NCBI RefSeq assembly: GCF_000003815.2
Contig: NC_049987.1
Span: 20,283,529 to 20,347,528, forward strand
DNA length: 64,000 nucleotides
DNA from: Branchiostoma floridae
Lineage: Eukaryota > Chordata > Leptocardii > Amphioxiformes > Branchiostomatidae
Direction of reading: 5' to 3'
The translations under genes and the position numbers were made by a program. The notes beneath the pieces were generated by a model. The model had not been told where the DNA came from, did no database searches, and saw nothing but the letters and a program-made list of their open reading frames with translations. Positions 26,301 through 38,097 of this stretch are shown here, piece after piece; the first letter of the stretch is position 1; every line of letters starts with the position of its first letter.

Positions 26301-29300
26301 GAGGGAGACGGACCTGTCCAAGGGTGCAGACAGCCCCAGGAGCACCTCTGAAAGTGTAAGTCTACAAAGTCATGTACATATGCACTGTTTTGTCCATTCC
26401 ACAGACAGTAACTGTGGGAAATATGTACATGTTTGTCTCCTGTCAACTTTCTCCTTCTGTGGTTTACTGTATATTGCTGCACCAGTTTGTGTGATGTCGA
26501 TTCACTTTATACCATAATCATATAATTGAACACACAAGTGTGGAATACAGGGTGTGGCAAGGCAAAGTGTCTGTGACTGTCAAGTTCGATCCACTTGTTC
26601 TCATTTCCTCTGCATTAGCTATCAATTATCATACATGTTTGTGTATACAGTAATTACTGTTATATTTATTATACCTGTACTCGTGACCTGGTCCTCTGGA
26701 TAAAGGCCACCTGCCATTGCTTCCACTTTTTGGTTGTCCCTGAGTTTTTGTTTTTCCCTTCCTTTATGCATGTTGGCTTTTGTCCATATGCAGAGGTGGT
26801 CACTGGGATAGGTTGTAATGTACAATACCTGACTATGTGTCTCATATTCATCTCACCCATCATTGTTACACGTGTTAACCAAACGTCACCAATGTTAACC
26901 AACAGGGAATCGCGGACGTAAGTGGCCCCACCACCCCCAGCGGAGCCCTGTTGTTAGACAGGCTGGGGGTGAGGTGCATACGGGTCCTCCTCCCTAACGA
27001 CCACGTTACCATGGTTACGGTGCAGTCCTGGATGACGGTCCAGGACGTTCTAACCATTGCATGTCTGGTGAGTGGTGGTGGAATGGTCTCCAAGCAGATG
27101 TTATGGCTTTGGCTTCTGAACAGAAAATACATAATATCTATCATCTGTGATGTGTATAATGTCTGTGTTACAAGTTTAAGCTTGTTTTATACATCTTTTC
27201 AGAGGTGTAAATTAGAAAAGATTCCCAAACTAGACACACAGAAGCAGGCTGAAGCAAAACATCTGCTTGAAGTTAGCGGTGGACACACTAATATCATCCC
27301 TCTGTTAGCTTTGTTCATTACTTAACTCTGTACTTCTTCAGAAAGTGTCTAAACTATACGTTACTCACAGGTGTTAACAAATTAAAAGTTGTCTGATGTT
27401 TCCATGATACGTCTTTCTCCTTGTATCCTTTAGCCTGCGTGTGATCATTCAAGTTTGAATCTACAATGTTGAACATGTCATCTGTGATTTTCCTTAATGT
27501 ATTCCTACCAGCAGTCTCTTTCATGGCAATATTACAATTTGTTAATGACAGCTACTCTATAAAATTACAGAGTAATAGGTATAGATAATGGTAATAGGAT
27601 GCATGCATACTTTTTTTTAAGGAATACCATCATGACAATGTTTTTCTTTGATAGCAATCCTGAATAGACGAGTTATTTTTCCAGACCTGTAACTGATGAA
27701 TCTCTATAAAGGTCAGTGTGATTTGGCCCTCTGCTGCAAGACTGATTTTACATCATGATTTATTTGTGAACCTTTGACAGAAGCGAGGAGTCGACCCTCG
27801 TGACCACTTCCTGCAGCTGAAACAGTACGGTCCTGACGGGATGGAGCTCGTCACTCCGGACAGGAAAATACTCATGGACAACCTGGTCAGTTTTCTGCAA
27901 GGGATTTTTCTCAAAACTTCCTAAATCAATCTTTTAAAAGGAGTAAGAAAATGGTAGTGCCTGGTAATTATAGAATTTGTACATGCCAAATATGAACAGT
28001 CTAGCTTTGTACAAAGATAGGTCTTCTGAAGCTTCAGCAAATAAATGTCATATTAAAGGTGCCAACATACATGTATTAACAACAAATCAACATGCAGTTT
28101 TTAAGAAGGCAAAGAACCAAATTCACAGAAAAGAGGTCGTAGATTTTTAGGTGTCAGGTAAAATCTGTATGACAACACTTAATTTTCCATGTACAGGTGT
28201 TTGAAGAAGTGGTTGTTTCTCCAAAGTGTATCTACCAAGTGGAGCTGACAAGGGAACCAACAGGAAGTTTTGGTAAGCTTTCAAGTTTTCATACACAACT
28301 TGACAAGTGGTAAACTACATGAGGTTTGGGAGTACTAGACCACATTTAACTTGTGATCAACTGCTCCGTAGCCAACTGATGATGATGATGATGAGACTGC
28401 ATGTTCTACTAATAGCGCAATATTTATGAATACACAAAAGCAACTTTCTCTACGAAGAATGTTTTGAGGCAATCAGTGGAAAAGTTCAATTTTACCTCTT
28501 TCTTTATTTTACTTGAAGAGATACAATGTATAATAAAAAGGGCAACTTCCAAGGTACTGGCATGCACAAACATTTGCACTACGTTACATGTACATGTTGA
28601 ATGCTTGAATGTTTCAGGTTTCCGTGTGGATGCAGAGCTTGGTGCAGATGGTGAGATGGAGGATGAACTCAGGGTGTTTGTGTCTGCTGTAGAGAGGGGA
28701 GGACTCGCTCACCAGAAAGGTACTCAAGACTTAAATCTAATAGCCCATGTTTGTACATGTTACCCATATATCCGTGCATGGTGATAATTTAAGCAAGCTT
28801 GATCTTTGTACATATTAACAACCAATGTGTTCACCTGAAACCCAGGCCCGCCAGCTTAGGAACACATCACCATAACCGCTAGGCCAAAAGGTCCAGAACA
28901 GTAAGACTGGTAGCTTGAATCCCACTGTTACAACTTAATACACTTGCCAAAGACATGTGCAATTTGCCTTTAGGGGTAGAGTGTTCTCATATATGCAGGT
29001 CAGTGGTTCAAACCCTGGCTGTATCATACTGCTCTGAGAAAGAATATGGGGGTTCAACACACACTGCTACCATCACCTAGCCCCCTACTGTAGTGGCCTG
29101 TGTGGAGACATAGAAATAAAAATGGGTACTACCCTATATGTCAAAAGGTGTAGAAATTATTCTAGCTAATAAGATTAGTTCTAATCTTTATAACATTGTT
29201 TATTTCAGATGTGCTTGCAGGAGATGAGGTGCTGGTAATAAACGGCAGAGTTGTGTATGATCTGGACATGATCTACATCGAGAGCCTGCTGCAGGGACCT

Positions 29301-32300
29301 GCACTCACCCTCACACTGCGCACCAACCGCCCTGAGTCTCAGGTGTTTGGTTGTTTGGTTGTTTGTTTTGCTTAGCTGGTAAATCACTTCTAGGCATAAC
29401 ATGCTAGCTTTATTCAGAATTCACAACCTACTTAAGACCAAACTGTAAAGATTGATCCACTCACACCACGATAGACCTCTACAGTTTTTGACAAGTGTGG
29501 TGAATTCTTTAATTCTTTTCTCAAACATGGGACCTCCAGCTTTACATGGTAGTACTACTAGTACTAGTAGAGTCGATTGATCAAGAGGAACAAGGTGTAA
29601 AGTGCCATTCCCAAAGGTATAAGTTATAACAGTAAGGCCTGCTAGAGAGTAGGCAGTAGGCAGTAGACAGTAAACCCAGGACCTTTAAATTCAACAACCC
29701 TAACCACCAGACCACCTTGCCCCCCCAGGTCGCCTCGCTACACCTCCGCACCACAGACATGCTGATCGATCAGCTGATCTGCCCACCGCCTCCCAGCCAA
29801 TCAGAGTACGAGGATCCGACTTTAGATGACCTCATCATCCCAGCTCCTACTGGTGAGTGGTTTGGCTCCTGAGAAATCTTTTTTTTTTTTCTAGTCTTTT
29901 TTTTTTCTCCTGGGGTTGACATATCTCCACAAAGGCGATTTTTAAAGGGTCATTTAGGGAACTCAATAATTGTTTAATCAGAAAGGGCAAGTAACACTTA
30001 AAAGTCATCATTTAGGTTAGAAATGTTCTGTTCCTTTTTTTCTTCTTCTTTTTTACTGATTGAGTTTCCATTAGATTCAAGTTTCAACATTTCTCCTGTT
30101 TGATAAGAGCAATAAAATGAGAAGTTGTTGAATGAGGTTGAGTTCTTATTATTACTCACGGAAGTAACAAAGTGTTGCATATTTAGTGTGTCTTTACACT
30201 GAGTCTTATCATATGACATGTTCTGACTATTTGCCTTTGTCTCCCCAGACTTTGACTTCAGCCCCAGAAGTGACTCCCCTCGGTCCAGCGTTGTTAGTGT
30301 TACCTCGCCTCTCCAGGACCAGTCTCCATGGCAACAGTCTCCACGGAGACAGAGCAGACAGGATGTTGATTCATTGCTACAGGTCAGTCTCAGCTTTGCC
30401 ACTGGGATATCTGTGCTCCAATAGTTCAACTGAGTGTGGTTGTTTTGCATGTACCTTCCCTTGCTGGGGCCGTCTTAATACAGTGGAAAGGCAGCTACAT
30501 TTAGAAGTCAGATTAATAGCATCCCCATGTTGTTGCTGTTAGCAAAGTTTAAAGGGCAAACAGATAAAGTAATGTCTCAGAAAGATTGTAATTTCTGTTA
30601 GCAATGTATGACCTATCACGGCTGGGCTGGGAATCGAACCCCTTACCGTAGGTTAAATTGCTATTCTTTATACCATGGGATGCTTAATACTAGAGGGTAC
30701 TCATACAGTACTAGTATTGAACAATATAAAGGTTTGATAATTTTCTATTGTCTCAGGGGGGTACACATGTTAATGTATTGTGCCGATGATATTAAGATGT
30801 TTGTTTTTGTTTGATCCAGAGAGCAGAGGAGGTGACTGACCTGTGCCGCAGCCACCACAACTCAGGGAACACGTCTCCACGGAGGTTCAGCGTCTCCAAG
30901 GAGCTGTCCAACTGTCAGAAACTCAGGAAGGTCATTCTGGAGCTGGTCACCACGGAGAAGACATACGTCAAGGTCAGGATAGAACCTTCAAGTTTTGTAG
31001 TATTGTGCACTTCTCACTATATTTTTCATCAAATTCTAAAGTTTCAAACAATTCTGTTAAAACAATGATTCACAGTGCCTTTCCCATTATCACTGTTGTC
31101 TTATTGACAACCATTGTGCAGTGCCAAAAAAAAATTTTTAAGTTTGTGTAAGGTTCTTCCATCACAAATATTAAGGACTATGTCTGTACATTGTACACAT
31201 GGAACTTGACTTTAAGTTTTACTGGGAAGCATTCAATCGTTTGATGAACACACAACTAGATTTTTCCTAAAACCATGTATTTCATTGTGTTCCCCACAGG
31301 ACATGGAGTGCCTACTGGACAGATATCTACATCCTCTCCAGAATGAGTCATTCTTGTCACCTGATGAGGTAATTTGAGACTTTTTGAGACTTAATTAACG
31401 AAATAAATTAGTGGTGTGCATTGGAGATCCAACACTAATCTTCCTTGACTTCTCAAGAGACAATTATTTCAGACAACAATAACTTGCATGTTTGCGTTCA
31501 TAAATTTGTACAAGAACTCTGGGAATTTCCCCGATACAATAAACCTGTACATAATGTTTGTCTTCTCTGTCACTCTTCAGTGACCTTATAAACAGGTTTG
31601 AGATCACTTTCACATTTAACCCTTCTCACCCTTCTTCTCCCCACAGCTTGAGGCTCTGTTTGGGAACATTGAGGAGCTGGTTCAGTTCCAGAGGAAGTTC
31701 CTACAGGCTCTGGAGGACAGCGTTTCTATAGAACCCGACTTTCACACGGTGGACTCTCCCACTAAGTTTAGGGTAAGGCAAACTTGTCTGAATTCAACTT
31801 TGCGCAAATTGTTACTTGTTTGTCCAGTCACACTAGGGTGAGCCCACTAGACAGAGCCACATGGAAACACAGTTTGAAGACTAGCCAACTGCTGCCTACC
31901 TGTGTCTCTGGGTAGTACTTATTATATGTTTGAATTATGTGCTAGTGTTTTGTTCAAACTGTTGACAAGTTTATACCCTAGGTACAACTATTTTATGCTT
32001 ACTGCACTCAGATTCTGTACTTAATAGGCAGTGTCAGAAAACTGGCCATTGTTGCATGGCAAATTCATAAACTTTAAGATTGTTTTGGTACGTGACACAA
32101 GTTGAAATTGCACCTTGAATGTCAATCCGCCTTAAGAGGACTGTTATCAAATATGACCTAAAATTTGTTAAGACTTGGTTCAGAAGTTAAGAATCTAATC
32201 ATTTCTAATTTTGTTGATTGTTTAGAAAACGCTGTTCTCCATCAGTGGAGCTTTCCTGTATTACGTGGACCACTTCAAGCTGTACAGTGCCTTCTGTGCC

Positions 32301-35300
32301 AGCCATTCCAAAGCCATCAAAGTCCTTGATCCTGGTAAGTCACCACAACTTCACACCAAAATGACATCTGTTCAAAAGGGGCAGTCATCAGACATTGCAA
32401 CACTGTATGCATACGCTATGTATGATTATGTGCTTTCCAGTATGACTTCTGTGTTTTTTTAATTCAGCATCACATTGTGTAATTTTGATACCATATATCT
32501 TTCATTAGTACATTTATGACTGTTAAAAATCCAGGTGAATAACGTTCTATGACAGATCAATCTCTACAACTTTTAAAGATACAAAGATTTCTTCCAAATG
32601 TTAGTGACATACATCACTCTAAGTCTTCTTCAGCACCACTAGAATGTGTTTCATCAGAACGTAGATTAAGAACAAATTCTTGTCCTCCACCACAGCTAAG
32701 GGTAATGTCCTCACAATGTTTGATTTTATATAAAAAAAAATGATATTCTATTTTCTCTCCCACAGGTAAAGGTAATGCAGCCTTCCGAGCCTTCCTGGAG
32801 GCGCGAAACCCGAAGCACCAGCACTCAGCCACGCTGGAGTCGTACCTCATCAAACCCATCCAGCGCATCATGAAGTACCCACTTCTGCTGAAACAGCTGG
32901 CAGCACTGACCAACCAGGAGTCAGACGAGCACTTCCATCTCTCGGGTAAGTTCAGAGGTTAAGGGTCAGGGGTTAAGGGGTAGGATTTAAGGGTTGAGGT
33001 TAGACAGACCCATCCAAGGAATCATGAAGTATATGCTTCTACTTAAACAGCTTTCAGCACGGACCAACCAACATCAATGCTGGGTTGGGACTAATGAGTA
33101 GCCTAGAACCCATCCTATTCTAAGCCCTGTTCACCCCTCTGGTCACATCCAAGCAGACAATGACTTTCTTAAGCACAAAGTTTTCAAGACTTGTACATTT
33201 GTAGTAGTCAACATCATCGTCCATTGGCAACCTCACTAACCATCACCCAATCACAGATGACCTTGCTCAGTCCCAACCATAGTCTGGGGAAGGCAGTGAG
33301 GCCATGGTCAGCTATGTATGACAGGGACTTGACAAGAACAACAAGGGCTTGACTAGAATACTTCCCTTGTAATATGAGATGTAACCAAGATGTGTTTGTT
33401 TTATTACAGAGGCCCTGAAGGGGATGACTTCTGTAGCTGAACACATCAACGAGATGCAGCGCCTCTTCGAGGAGTATGGGGGCATTTTTGATGTTCTCAT
33501 CAGGGACCAGCCATATGCTAAGAAAGAGGTGAGACTCATAATGTTTTTGTACGTTTGTCCGCATTTTTGTAGGGTCTGCCGCTACCAGCCCAATGCTGCC
33601 TAGACAGACCCATGCAATGACTTGTCTCATCGTCAATAAAGTCAAAGTCATCACTAAATATCCCTTTAAAAAAGATGAAGTGAACTTAACTGAAAAGGTT
33701 TGATGGTACATTCATGGCATTTAACGTATAACGGACAAACAAAATCTAGTCAAGATAAGAATGCAATCTTTTGAATAGAAAAGAAAATTGGACATACCCA
33801 AATTTTCGACAGACTGAAGTTGGTCAGTCAAATATTTGAGTAAGTCCAATTTTTTGTGTTGGAAGTTGTGTTAAAAGTTTGAATATGATCCAGAATGATT
33901 TTACCAACACAGATGAACTTTCAAGTTTACATAGTATTACTCTCTATAACAATGTAATCATAAGACCTTCTACAAAGGATATGATGCTGTAACAGTGTTC
34001 TGCCTCTCTTTCCCAGGTGTCCCACCTAAGGATGGGAGACCTGCAGCTGTTTGCCAACGCCTTGTGGCTCAACTCTTCTGATGACATCAAGCACAAGAAG
34101 GGCACTGAGCCGGAAATGGCCATATTTGGTAAGATATTAGACACAAGAAAATTACAGCAACATTGTAGATACAAAGTGACACATATCCATCAGAGGTCTT
34201 ATTTGGTGTGTTAAACCAAATGGTGGTTTGACCGGCTATACTGATGCTATACTAATATTTAAAGTGTGTTATATAGTCCTCAACTCAAAGGGAATAATTG
34301 ATCATGGTAATCTGAAAATTTCAGTCGATCAGTTTTAGTACAATGGCGCTGCAGGATATTGCTGCAACTCTGCACTATGAAGCATTTCAATCTGTTGGTA
34401 GATACATGTAGTCACAGAGAGAGATAGTCATTACAATATTGACATTGTGATGGAAAAATCCTATATTTACCAGCAAATCTGGTTTCCCTTTTTTTTTGTT
34501 TTTCAACACCAACAGTTGTAGAAAGTATAGTTTTTTGTGCTCAGTGTCTGACTGAGCTGTTTCTTTTGTGTGTAAAGAGCTATTTTTGTGTTCAGTGTTA
34601 AAAGGAGGCTGTAAGTATTGTTGAGATACACTTTTGGAAACTGAAGTTTTTGCTTTGTGTGCATGTTCAGTGTTTAAAGGAGCTGTAGTGCTGGTGTGTA
34701 AGGAGGACCAGAGACACAAGTGGAAGCTGACCCTGACCAGGAAACAGGGGAGAGAGGTGTTGGAGGACAGGGAGAGGGAAGTCGTGTTGTTCAAGAGGAT
34801 GGTTCCTGTGTCACAGCTGCAGATCCGCAACAGCAACACCAATGGTATGTAATAGTGCAAAATTGTAGTTATGTTACAATGTAGCAGATTTTTATGATAA
34901 ATTCTGATAGCAGTGTGTGTATTGCATCAAAGTATGTATTACACCAAAGTCATGTGTAAGATACTGTGTAAGATTTGCTTTAATTTGTGACTTAAATCAA
35001 ATATCATTATACTTAGTAATACTGATACTCTGAAGGACACTGCATTACATTGTTGTAGAAGCTGTTTTGTTTTTTTCATTAGGAGCAAGACAACCTGAGT
35101 GAATAATTCTTGTAAGATGAAAATACTTATTGATGATAAATCCTTTACTTTTTATTAACATTTGAGTTCCTTTTTTTATTGTCACAGATACGTATGGCCG
35201 CTGTGTGTGGGAGTTGGTGCACAGTAAGTCACACAAGGAGGGCAGGCCGGAGAAGGTCTTCCAGTTCTGCAATAGGTACGGCAAAACTTTAACTACTGTG

Positions 35301-36207
35301 TTTCAACTTTTAAAAAATAAACTTATTATGAAAATATGGAGACTTCAGAATATGCTCCAAAGACTTGTAATCTGAATGCCAAAGTTTGTGTTAGTTGATT
35401 TACATTTTACTATCTTTTTGTTATAATTTTTACATAGCTTGAATATGCTCCAAAAACTTGCAATCTGAATGCCAAAGTTTGTGTGAGATAATTTACATTC
35501 TTCCTGTCCTTTTGTTGTACTTTATACATAGTTTGGACCCTCTTGTCTGGAGCAACCACCTTCAGTCACCAACCATTTTCCTCGAGTGGATGTTGAGATG
35601 AAATTGACTGTTATTTACATCCTGTTCATTTGTTTGCAGTACCCCAGAAGCAAAGAACGGTTTCATGAAGGTCATCCGACAGGTGATCAAGGAAGCCGCC
35701 AGCAGGTGTTCCAGCGTCACGCCAAAATCCCTGCTGCGGATGAAACGCATGGAGGGAACGCGTCGGCTGATGGACCGGAAACGGCGACACACTGTCGCGG
35801 TGAACGAGGTCGCTGGTGTGACCCTTCCCGGCGCACTGGGGGGCGTGGACTTTGGCAGCAACCCCAGCAATAGTTCCGAACCTCGAAACGCTAACAGACT
35901 CCATCAGAGGCGGTCGTCGGAGCACTGCGTAGAAACGTACGACAACTTACAGGACAGGGACAGACCTGTGACTTTCCACGAGTCGCTAGGCAACGACAGT
36001 CACCGTGGAAACATGCAGAGGGACCATGGCGTCGCGTGTAGGACGTTAAATTTTGACCAAAGCTCGGGAATGCTTACGGGAAGAGCGCTTGACTATGTGG
36101 TGGATAGCGATACGGAAGATCCGACCGTCGTACGAGCGTACCTACCCATAGCTTCCAGTCGAGCTGGCTTAGAAGAGTGGAATGACTTTGCAACGACAGA
36201 TTGTTAA
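2394..36207 (+). CDS. TIAM1: TIAM/still-life-type Rac guanine nucleotide exchange factor, complete, 37 exons
   Basis: Large Dbl-family exchange factor expected to load Rac GTPase with GTP at membranes and junctions. Exons: 2394-2545, 6409-6590, 7252-7308, 14679-14743, 15287-15358, 16667-17820, 18238-18463, 19085-19155, 21650-21780, 22476-22562, 22891-22988, 23303-23351, 23768-23862, 24320-24400, 24650-24751, 25122-25205, 25602-25658, 25844-25855, 25984-26057, 26265-26355, 26906-27067, 27781-27885, 28197-28272, 28618-28719, 29209-29342, 29729-29852, 30249-30382, 30820-30972, 31300-31368, 31647-31772, 32226-32334, 32766-32945, 33410-33528, 34017-34128, 34671-34844, 35188-35275, 35640-36207. Every junction is GT-AG and in phase; they sum to 5475 nt (1824 aa plus TAA). 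Domain order is WH1, PH, coiled-coil extension, RBD, PDZ, DH, PH. The start lies in a basic N-terminus ([10 protein letters not shown]) without the MGN myristoylation start of vertebrate TIAMs; further upstream exons cannot be excluded. It could be named TIAM1, TIAM1/2-like or sif; the family is certain, the symbol less so. Confidence 0.93.
2546..6408 (+). other. TIAM intron 1
   Basis: No further exon is supported. It holds three copies of the 12-mer CTCCAAGCAGAT or its complement (3383-3394, 3663-3674, 3952-3963). The first two face each other and may bound a 290-bp inverted-repeat element. A pyrimidine-rich TTC-repeat run lies near 4380-4410. Confidence 0.6.
3383..3674. mobile_element. small inverted-repeat element (CTCCAAGCAGAT termini)
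   Basis: CTCCAAGCAGAT at 3383 and ATCTGCTTGGAG at 3663 form exact 12-bp inverted termini about 290 bases apart. A further inverted copy of the terminus lies at 3952-3963. The same terminus bounds the element at 50155-50358, which supports a dispersed family. Confidence 0.5.
7790..8038. repeat. minisatellite, about 60-bp unit, left part
   Basis: Four degenerate copies of a roughly 60-bp unit containing acaggtttgactgtatatca, ggccaggtagtcctta and a ggtcactagt-like end are arranged head to tail in TIAM intron 3. The array is cut at 8038 by the large inverted-repeat element and resumes at 14500. Confidence 0.8.
11024..11147. repeat. 124-bp direct repeat, copy A, inside the large element
   Basis: Runs from caggcggatctcaggacacg through a CCGAACCGTT...GTTCGGA segment to tgcccctggggataa. 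It is about 80% similar to 11931-12054, in the same orientation and exactly 907 bases away. Both copies carry the palindromic word that marks the element ends. Confidence 0.75.
11931..12054. repeat. 124-bp direct repeat, copy B, inside the large element
   Basis: Partner of 11024-11147: the same length, starting caggcggatctctggacacg and ending tgcccctggggataa. The central word is CCGAACCGTTTGAACCGTTCGGA. Confidence 0.75.
14500..14620. repeat. minisatellite, right part after the insertion
   Basis: Continues the roughly 60-bp unit of 7790-8038 (aggtggtccttatatagaggtggtcactagtacaggtttt, then ggccaggtagccctta). It ends just before TIAM exon 4. Confidence 0.75.
16367..16443. mobile_element. 77-bp foldback hairpin
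   Basis: Two 33-base arms (tgagtaccatcctccattgt... and its complement) with three mismatches flank an 11-base loop (16400-16410). The arms begin and end TGAGTACCAT/ATGGTACTCA. It lies in TIAM intron 5. It is compatible with a minimal foldback transposon or a hairpin-forming transcript. Confidence 0.75.
18533..18600. repeat. half copy of an inverted-repeat element (ccaacacaaaaattgga family)
   Basis: The stretch ccaacacaaaaattggact then tacccaaattttcgactga matches the arms of the element at 33784-33864 almost base for base. Only one arm is present here. Confidence 0.6.
20300..21110. repeat. degenerate long-period tandem repeat, about 205-225 bp units
   Basis: In TIAM intron 8, the words gtttgtggatttg (about 20386 and 20595), ttcgttgtggtcca (about 20645, 20860, then 21085 as ttcgttgtggttga) and tgcttcactg (several) recur every 205-225 bases in the same order. 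The similarity is loose, so this is an old array of about four units. Confidence 0.55.
21650..25205 (+). other. PH-CC-Ex module of TIAM (exons 9-16)
   Basis: Exons 9-13 encode the first PH domain (about residues 665-800). It opens at [12 protein letters not shown], passes through RRWRKFW and a core strand [10 protein letters not shown], and closes at the invariant Trp helix [12 protein letters not shown]. Exons 13-16 encode the coiled-coil and extension ([45 protein letters not shown]). This composite module targets TIAM proteins to membranes and scaffolds in vertebrates; residue-by-residue likeness to human TIAM1 is high throughout. The function here is inferred by homology. Confidence 0.9.
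21913..22322. repeat. 205-bp tandem duplication in TIAM intron 9
   Basis: Two adjacent units (21913-22117 and 22118-22322) both start cagtgttgaaaattaac, pass through ttagattgaatatcaaatcc and ccatggtttgtctgaatcaa, and end near ttaaatgaaa. They are roughly 85% alike. The duplication does not touch an exon. Confidence 0.85.
25844..25855 (+). other. 12-nt coding microexon (TIAM exon 18)
   Basis: The bases aagaaaggcctg sit between a strong acceptor (cttttcacag) and a strong donor (gtaagt). They encode KKGL in phase 0. Flanking exons also join in frame without it, but including it gives [12 protein letters not shown], which matches the KKGIFSSLKGLD stretch I know from vertebrate TIAM1. It is therefore very likely a genuine microexon that can be included or skipped without changing frame. 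Confidence 0.8.
28839..28893 (-). repeat. tRNA-like remnant in a TIAM intron
   Basis: The minus strand reads ttttggcctagcggttatgg, an A-box-like stretch, but no intact B box or acceptor stem follows. It is probably the decayed head of a SINE. Confidence 0.3.
28970..29160 (+). repeat. tRNA-derived SINE-like repeat
   Basis: It begins with a Pol III-like head (ggggtagagtgttctc, then ggtcagtggttcaaaccctgg with a B-box-like motif). The body contains ctgtagtggcctgtg and atgggtactaccctata. The same body recurs at 61825-61920 (ctgtagtggcccgtg, atgggcactaccctata), which supports a dispersed family. Confidence 0.55.
29430..29720 (-). repeat. SINE-like dispersed repeat
   Basis: The segment from accaaactgtaaagattgatccactcacaccacg to cctaaccaccagaccacc is echoed at 62760-62810 (accagactgtaaagtttgatgcactctcaccacg) and in part at 51420-51560 and 61380-61460 (aagtgcc..ttcccaa, cctaaccac). 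The minus strand reads ggtggtctggtggttagg, like a tRNA A box. Confidence 0.5.
32549..32640. repeat. half copy of the 58855-59036 inverted-repeat family
   Basis: The stretch from caatctctacaacttttaaag to tagtgacatacatcactc and cttcttcagc aligns with the left arm of the element at 58855-59036. Confidence 0.5.
33784..33864. mobile_element. 81-bp inverted-repeat element in a TIAM intron
   Basis: Left arm aaattggacatacccaaattttcgac and right arm ending in gagtaagtccaattttttgt are inverted copies. A related single arm is at 18533-18600. Confidence 0.6.
35348..35532. repeat. 93-bp tandem duplication in the last TIAM intron
   Basis: Two adjacent copies both contain gaatatgctccaaa, cttgyaatctgaatgcc, aaagtttgtgt and end near tacatag. 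Copy starts are 35348 and 35441. Confidence 0.8.
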
Positions 36208-37104
36208 CTTAAAGATGTTTTGTTGTATTGCTTGCTCGCTAGCGACGTCTTTGTCATGTCATGCGTTTGTGAAGTGCTATACTGTAACAGTGAAAATAAC
36301 TTAAAGGAAAGGGCTGGGGTAATATTAAAAAGATGATAAGTCGGTTTGTTTATACATGAATATCTTTGCATTCATTCCATCATAGCCATATTATTTGTAC
36401 CTGGATGGTGCCTTACGATCGTGTTTATAATAAGTAATCTCACTTCATGGCCATCACACTTAAATATTTCGTAATAACATATGGAATATTTCGCCAATTT
36501 ACACTTTATTTTATTGCCAAAAAAGGTATCATTGTACCACACCAATATAGTACCTTAATTCTGGGACCTTTTAGATAATTAAAGGGAGAATATACATGTA
36601 ACTTAAGCAACAAATAGAATTGGTGTGGCTTTGCAGATGATTATTACAGAAGGACAAAACTTTACATGTAAAAAAACTCCATGGCAATAACTGATATATA
36701 CACAATCCTGTAACACAAAGAAGAGTAGAGAAAAGGTGCAGAATGCATATATATGTATGTGTAAAACCTAGAGATGGGGATATTTGTATATTCTTATACA
36801 TAACTTGCAAGGGTCCGCAATGTATAATGTTTATTTCATGGTGCTGTTTTTACTCCGTACAATGTATAAAAGTAATGATATTTTATCTATAATGTGGATG
36901 TTGATGTTTTATCCAGGAAAGGGCTACATGGTATATTCCATGGGAAGTATTGGGCATAAGTTTGTATATAGAGAAGATATGTGCAGAAAAATACAAGTGC
37001 TTTATTAATGTACTTTTGCCTTCATTTGTTTTCCTTGGAATCTTTGTCACTTTAGATTTAGAGGTAGTTTAAGGCATTTGTGGCCTTTTAGATTGGGTAG
37101 CTCA

Positions 37105-37399
37105 GTTCTAGCTAGCCTGATTTTTTTTCTGTCCCCTGGATTTTGAATGGAAATCCTGTCGAAGGCATGACGGTCTTAGGGGGGTCTTGGGGTATGCTCC
37201 CTGGGAAAATTTTGAAATCTACACCCTCAGATGTTATTACCCTTATTTTGAGGGTCAAATTTTCCTGGTAAACTCAGCTTGGTTCAATTAGAATCAATTA
37301 TGAATTTTTGTCCATCAAGGGATGGAATGCGCAAAATTTTTGTCCCTCCCCAGCAGCAAAATTCCATCAAAGGAGGGGAGGACGGACACTGGCTAGAAC
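37105..37399. mobile_element. inverted-repeat element (GTTCTAGC termini)
   Basis: Starts gttctagctagcctg and ends ggctagaac, so GTTCTAGC(T/C)AG is inverted at both ends, 295 bases apart. The interior is rich in ggggtcttgggg and tgtccct words. No protein is encoded. Confidence 0.5.
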
Positions 37400-38097
37400 C
37401 CTGGGGTAGCATCTCAGAAATCTAGAGGTCCTGTGTTTGAATTCATACATGTAGAAGGCTACGCTGTAAAAGATATCAAAACCGTTAGTTCTGCTGCAGA
37501 CTTAAAGAGGATCAAAAGTGGTCCAGGGAGTAAAAAAAAAAATCGTAATGGCCAGTGTCAGAGGGAAAATTTTGACCGACATAAATGTAGGAACCTGATT
37601 TCTTTGTCTAGTAGTAGTACAGTAGTCTAAGATAGGGAATTGACTGGGTTTTTTTCAAACCTCAAAATTTAATGACATAAATAGCACCCTAAATGATGGT
37701 GGAAGGCAAAAGAGAAACAATCCATGTACAACCACTTCTTTCGTATGCTCAGCCTGTGGAAAGCTGTATAAGAACAGAGCCAGACTAGTTGCACACTGCA
37801 GAGGTCACTGAACGTCCGTCAGGATGAAAAGAACAAGAAGAAAAGATGACAGTGAAAGATTGTAAGAAGCTACATTTAATTGAAGGGGGCAGTAGGGAAA
37901 GGTGGGTCACTACACAGAGGGGGTTAGGGTAGGAAAAAAAAGACACAAAAACTCCAAGCAGCATATTTATTCCCATGTGTCAGTAACATGCATTCAATGT
38001 TAGCATTGGTCACATTGTCAGGAACAATTTTTCTTCTAGCCTGGCTTAAGTTGTTCATGTCAGATTTCTTGCCAAGACACTTCCCACATGTAGTTAA

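Larger units (their letters stand above)
26906..29342 (+). other. RBD and PDZ domains of TIAM (exons 21-25)
   Basis: Exons 21-23 encode a Raf-like Ras-binding domain (about residues 981-1085). It opens with [19 protein letters not shown] and runs through [18 protein letters not shown]. Exons 23-25 encode a PDZ domain (about 1085-1175) with a SFGF carboxylate-binding loop, the AxxGGLA turn ([11 protein letters not shown]) and [13 protein letters not shown], followed by the LESLL-type helix. Order and spacing match TIAM/SIF. The partner peptide cannot be read from sequence. Confidence 0.88.
30820..35700 (+). other. DH-PH catalytic tandem of TIAM (exons 28-37)
   Basis: The DH (RhoGEF) domain covers about residues 1280-1490. 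CR1 is [22 protein letters not shown]3 contains [20 protein letters not shown], and the region between has the [15 protein letters not shown] helix typical of TIAM. The second PH domain (about 1510-1650) includes [13 protein letters not shown] and [21 protein letters not shown]. The CR1 Glu and the CR3 Lys/Arg surface expected to contact Rac are present, so catalytic competence is likely. The remaining exon 37 sequence is a 150-residue tail with no recognised domain, and ends at TAA 36205-36207. Confidence 0.92.

Noticed and set aside
30186..30542. 118-codon plus-strand frame in the TIAM region
   Set aside because: It overlaps TIAM exon 27 in a different frame; only the exon frame agrees with the neighbouring exons.
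30608..30660. tRNA-like gctgggaatcgaacccc stretch
   Set aside because: Only a B-box-like word; no D arm or acceptor stem at the right distance.
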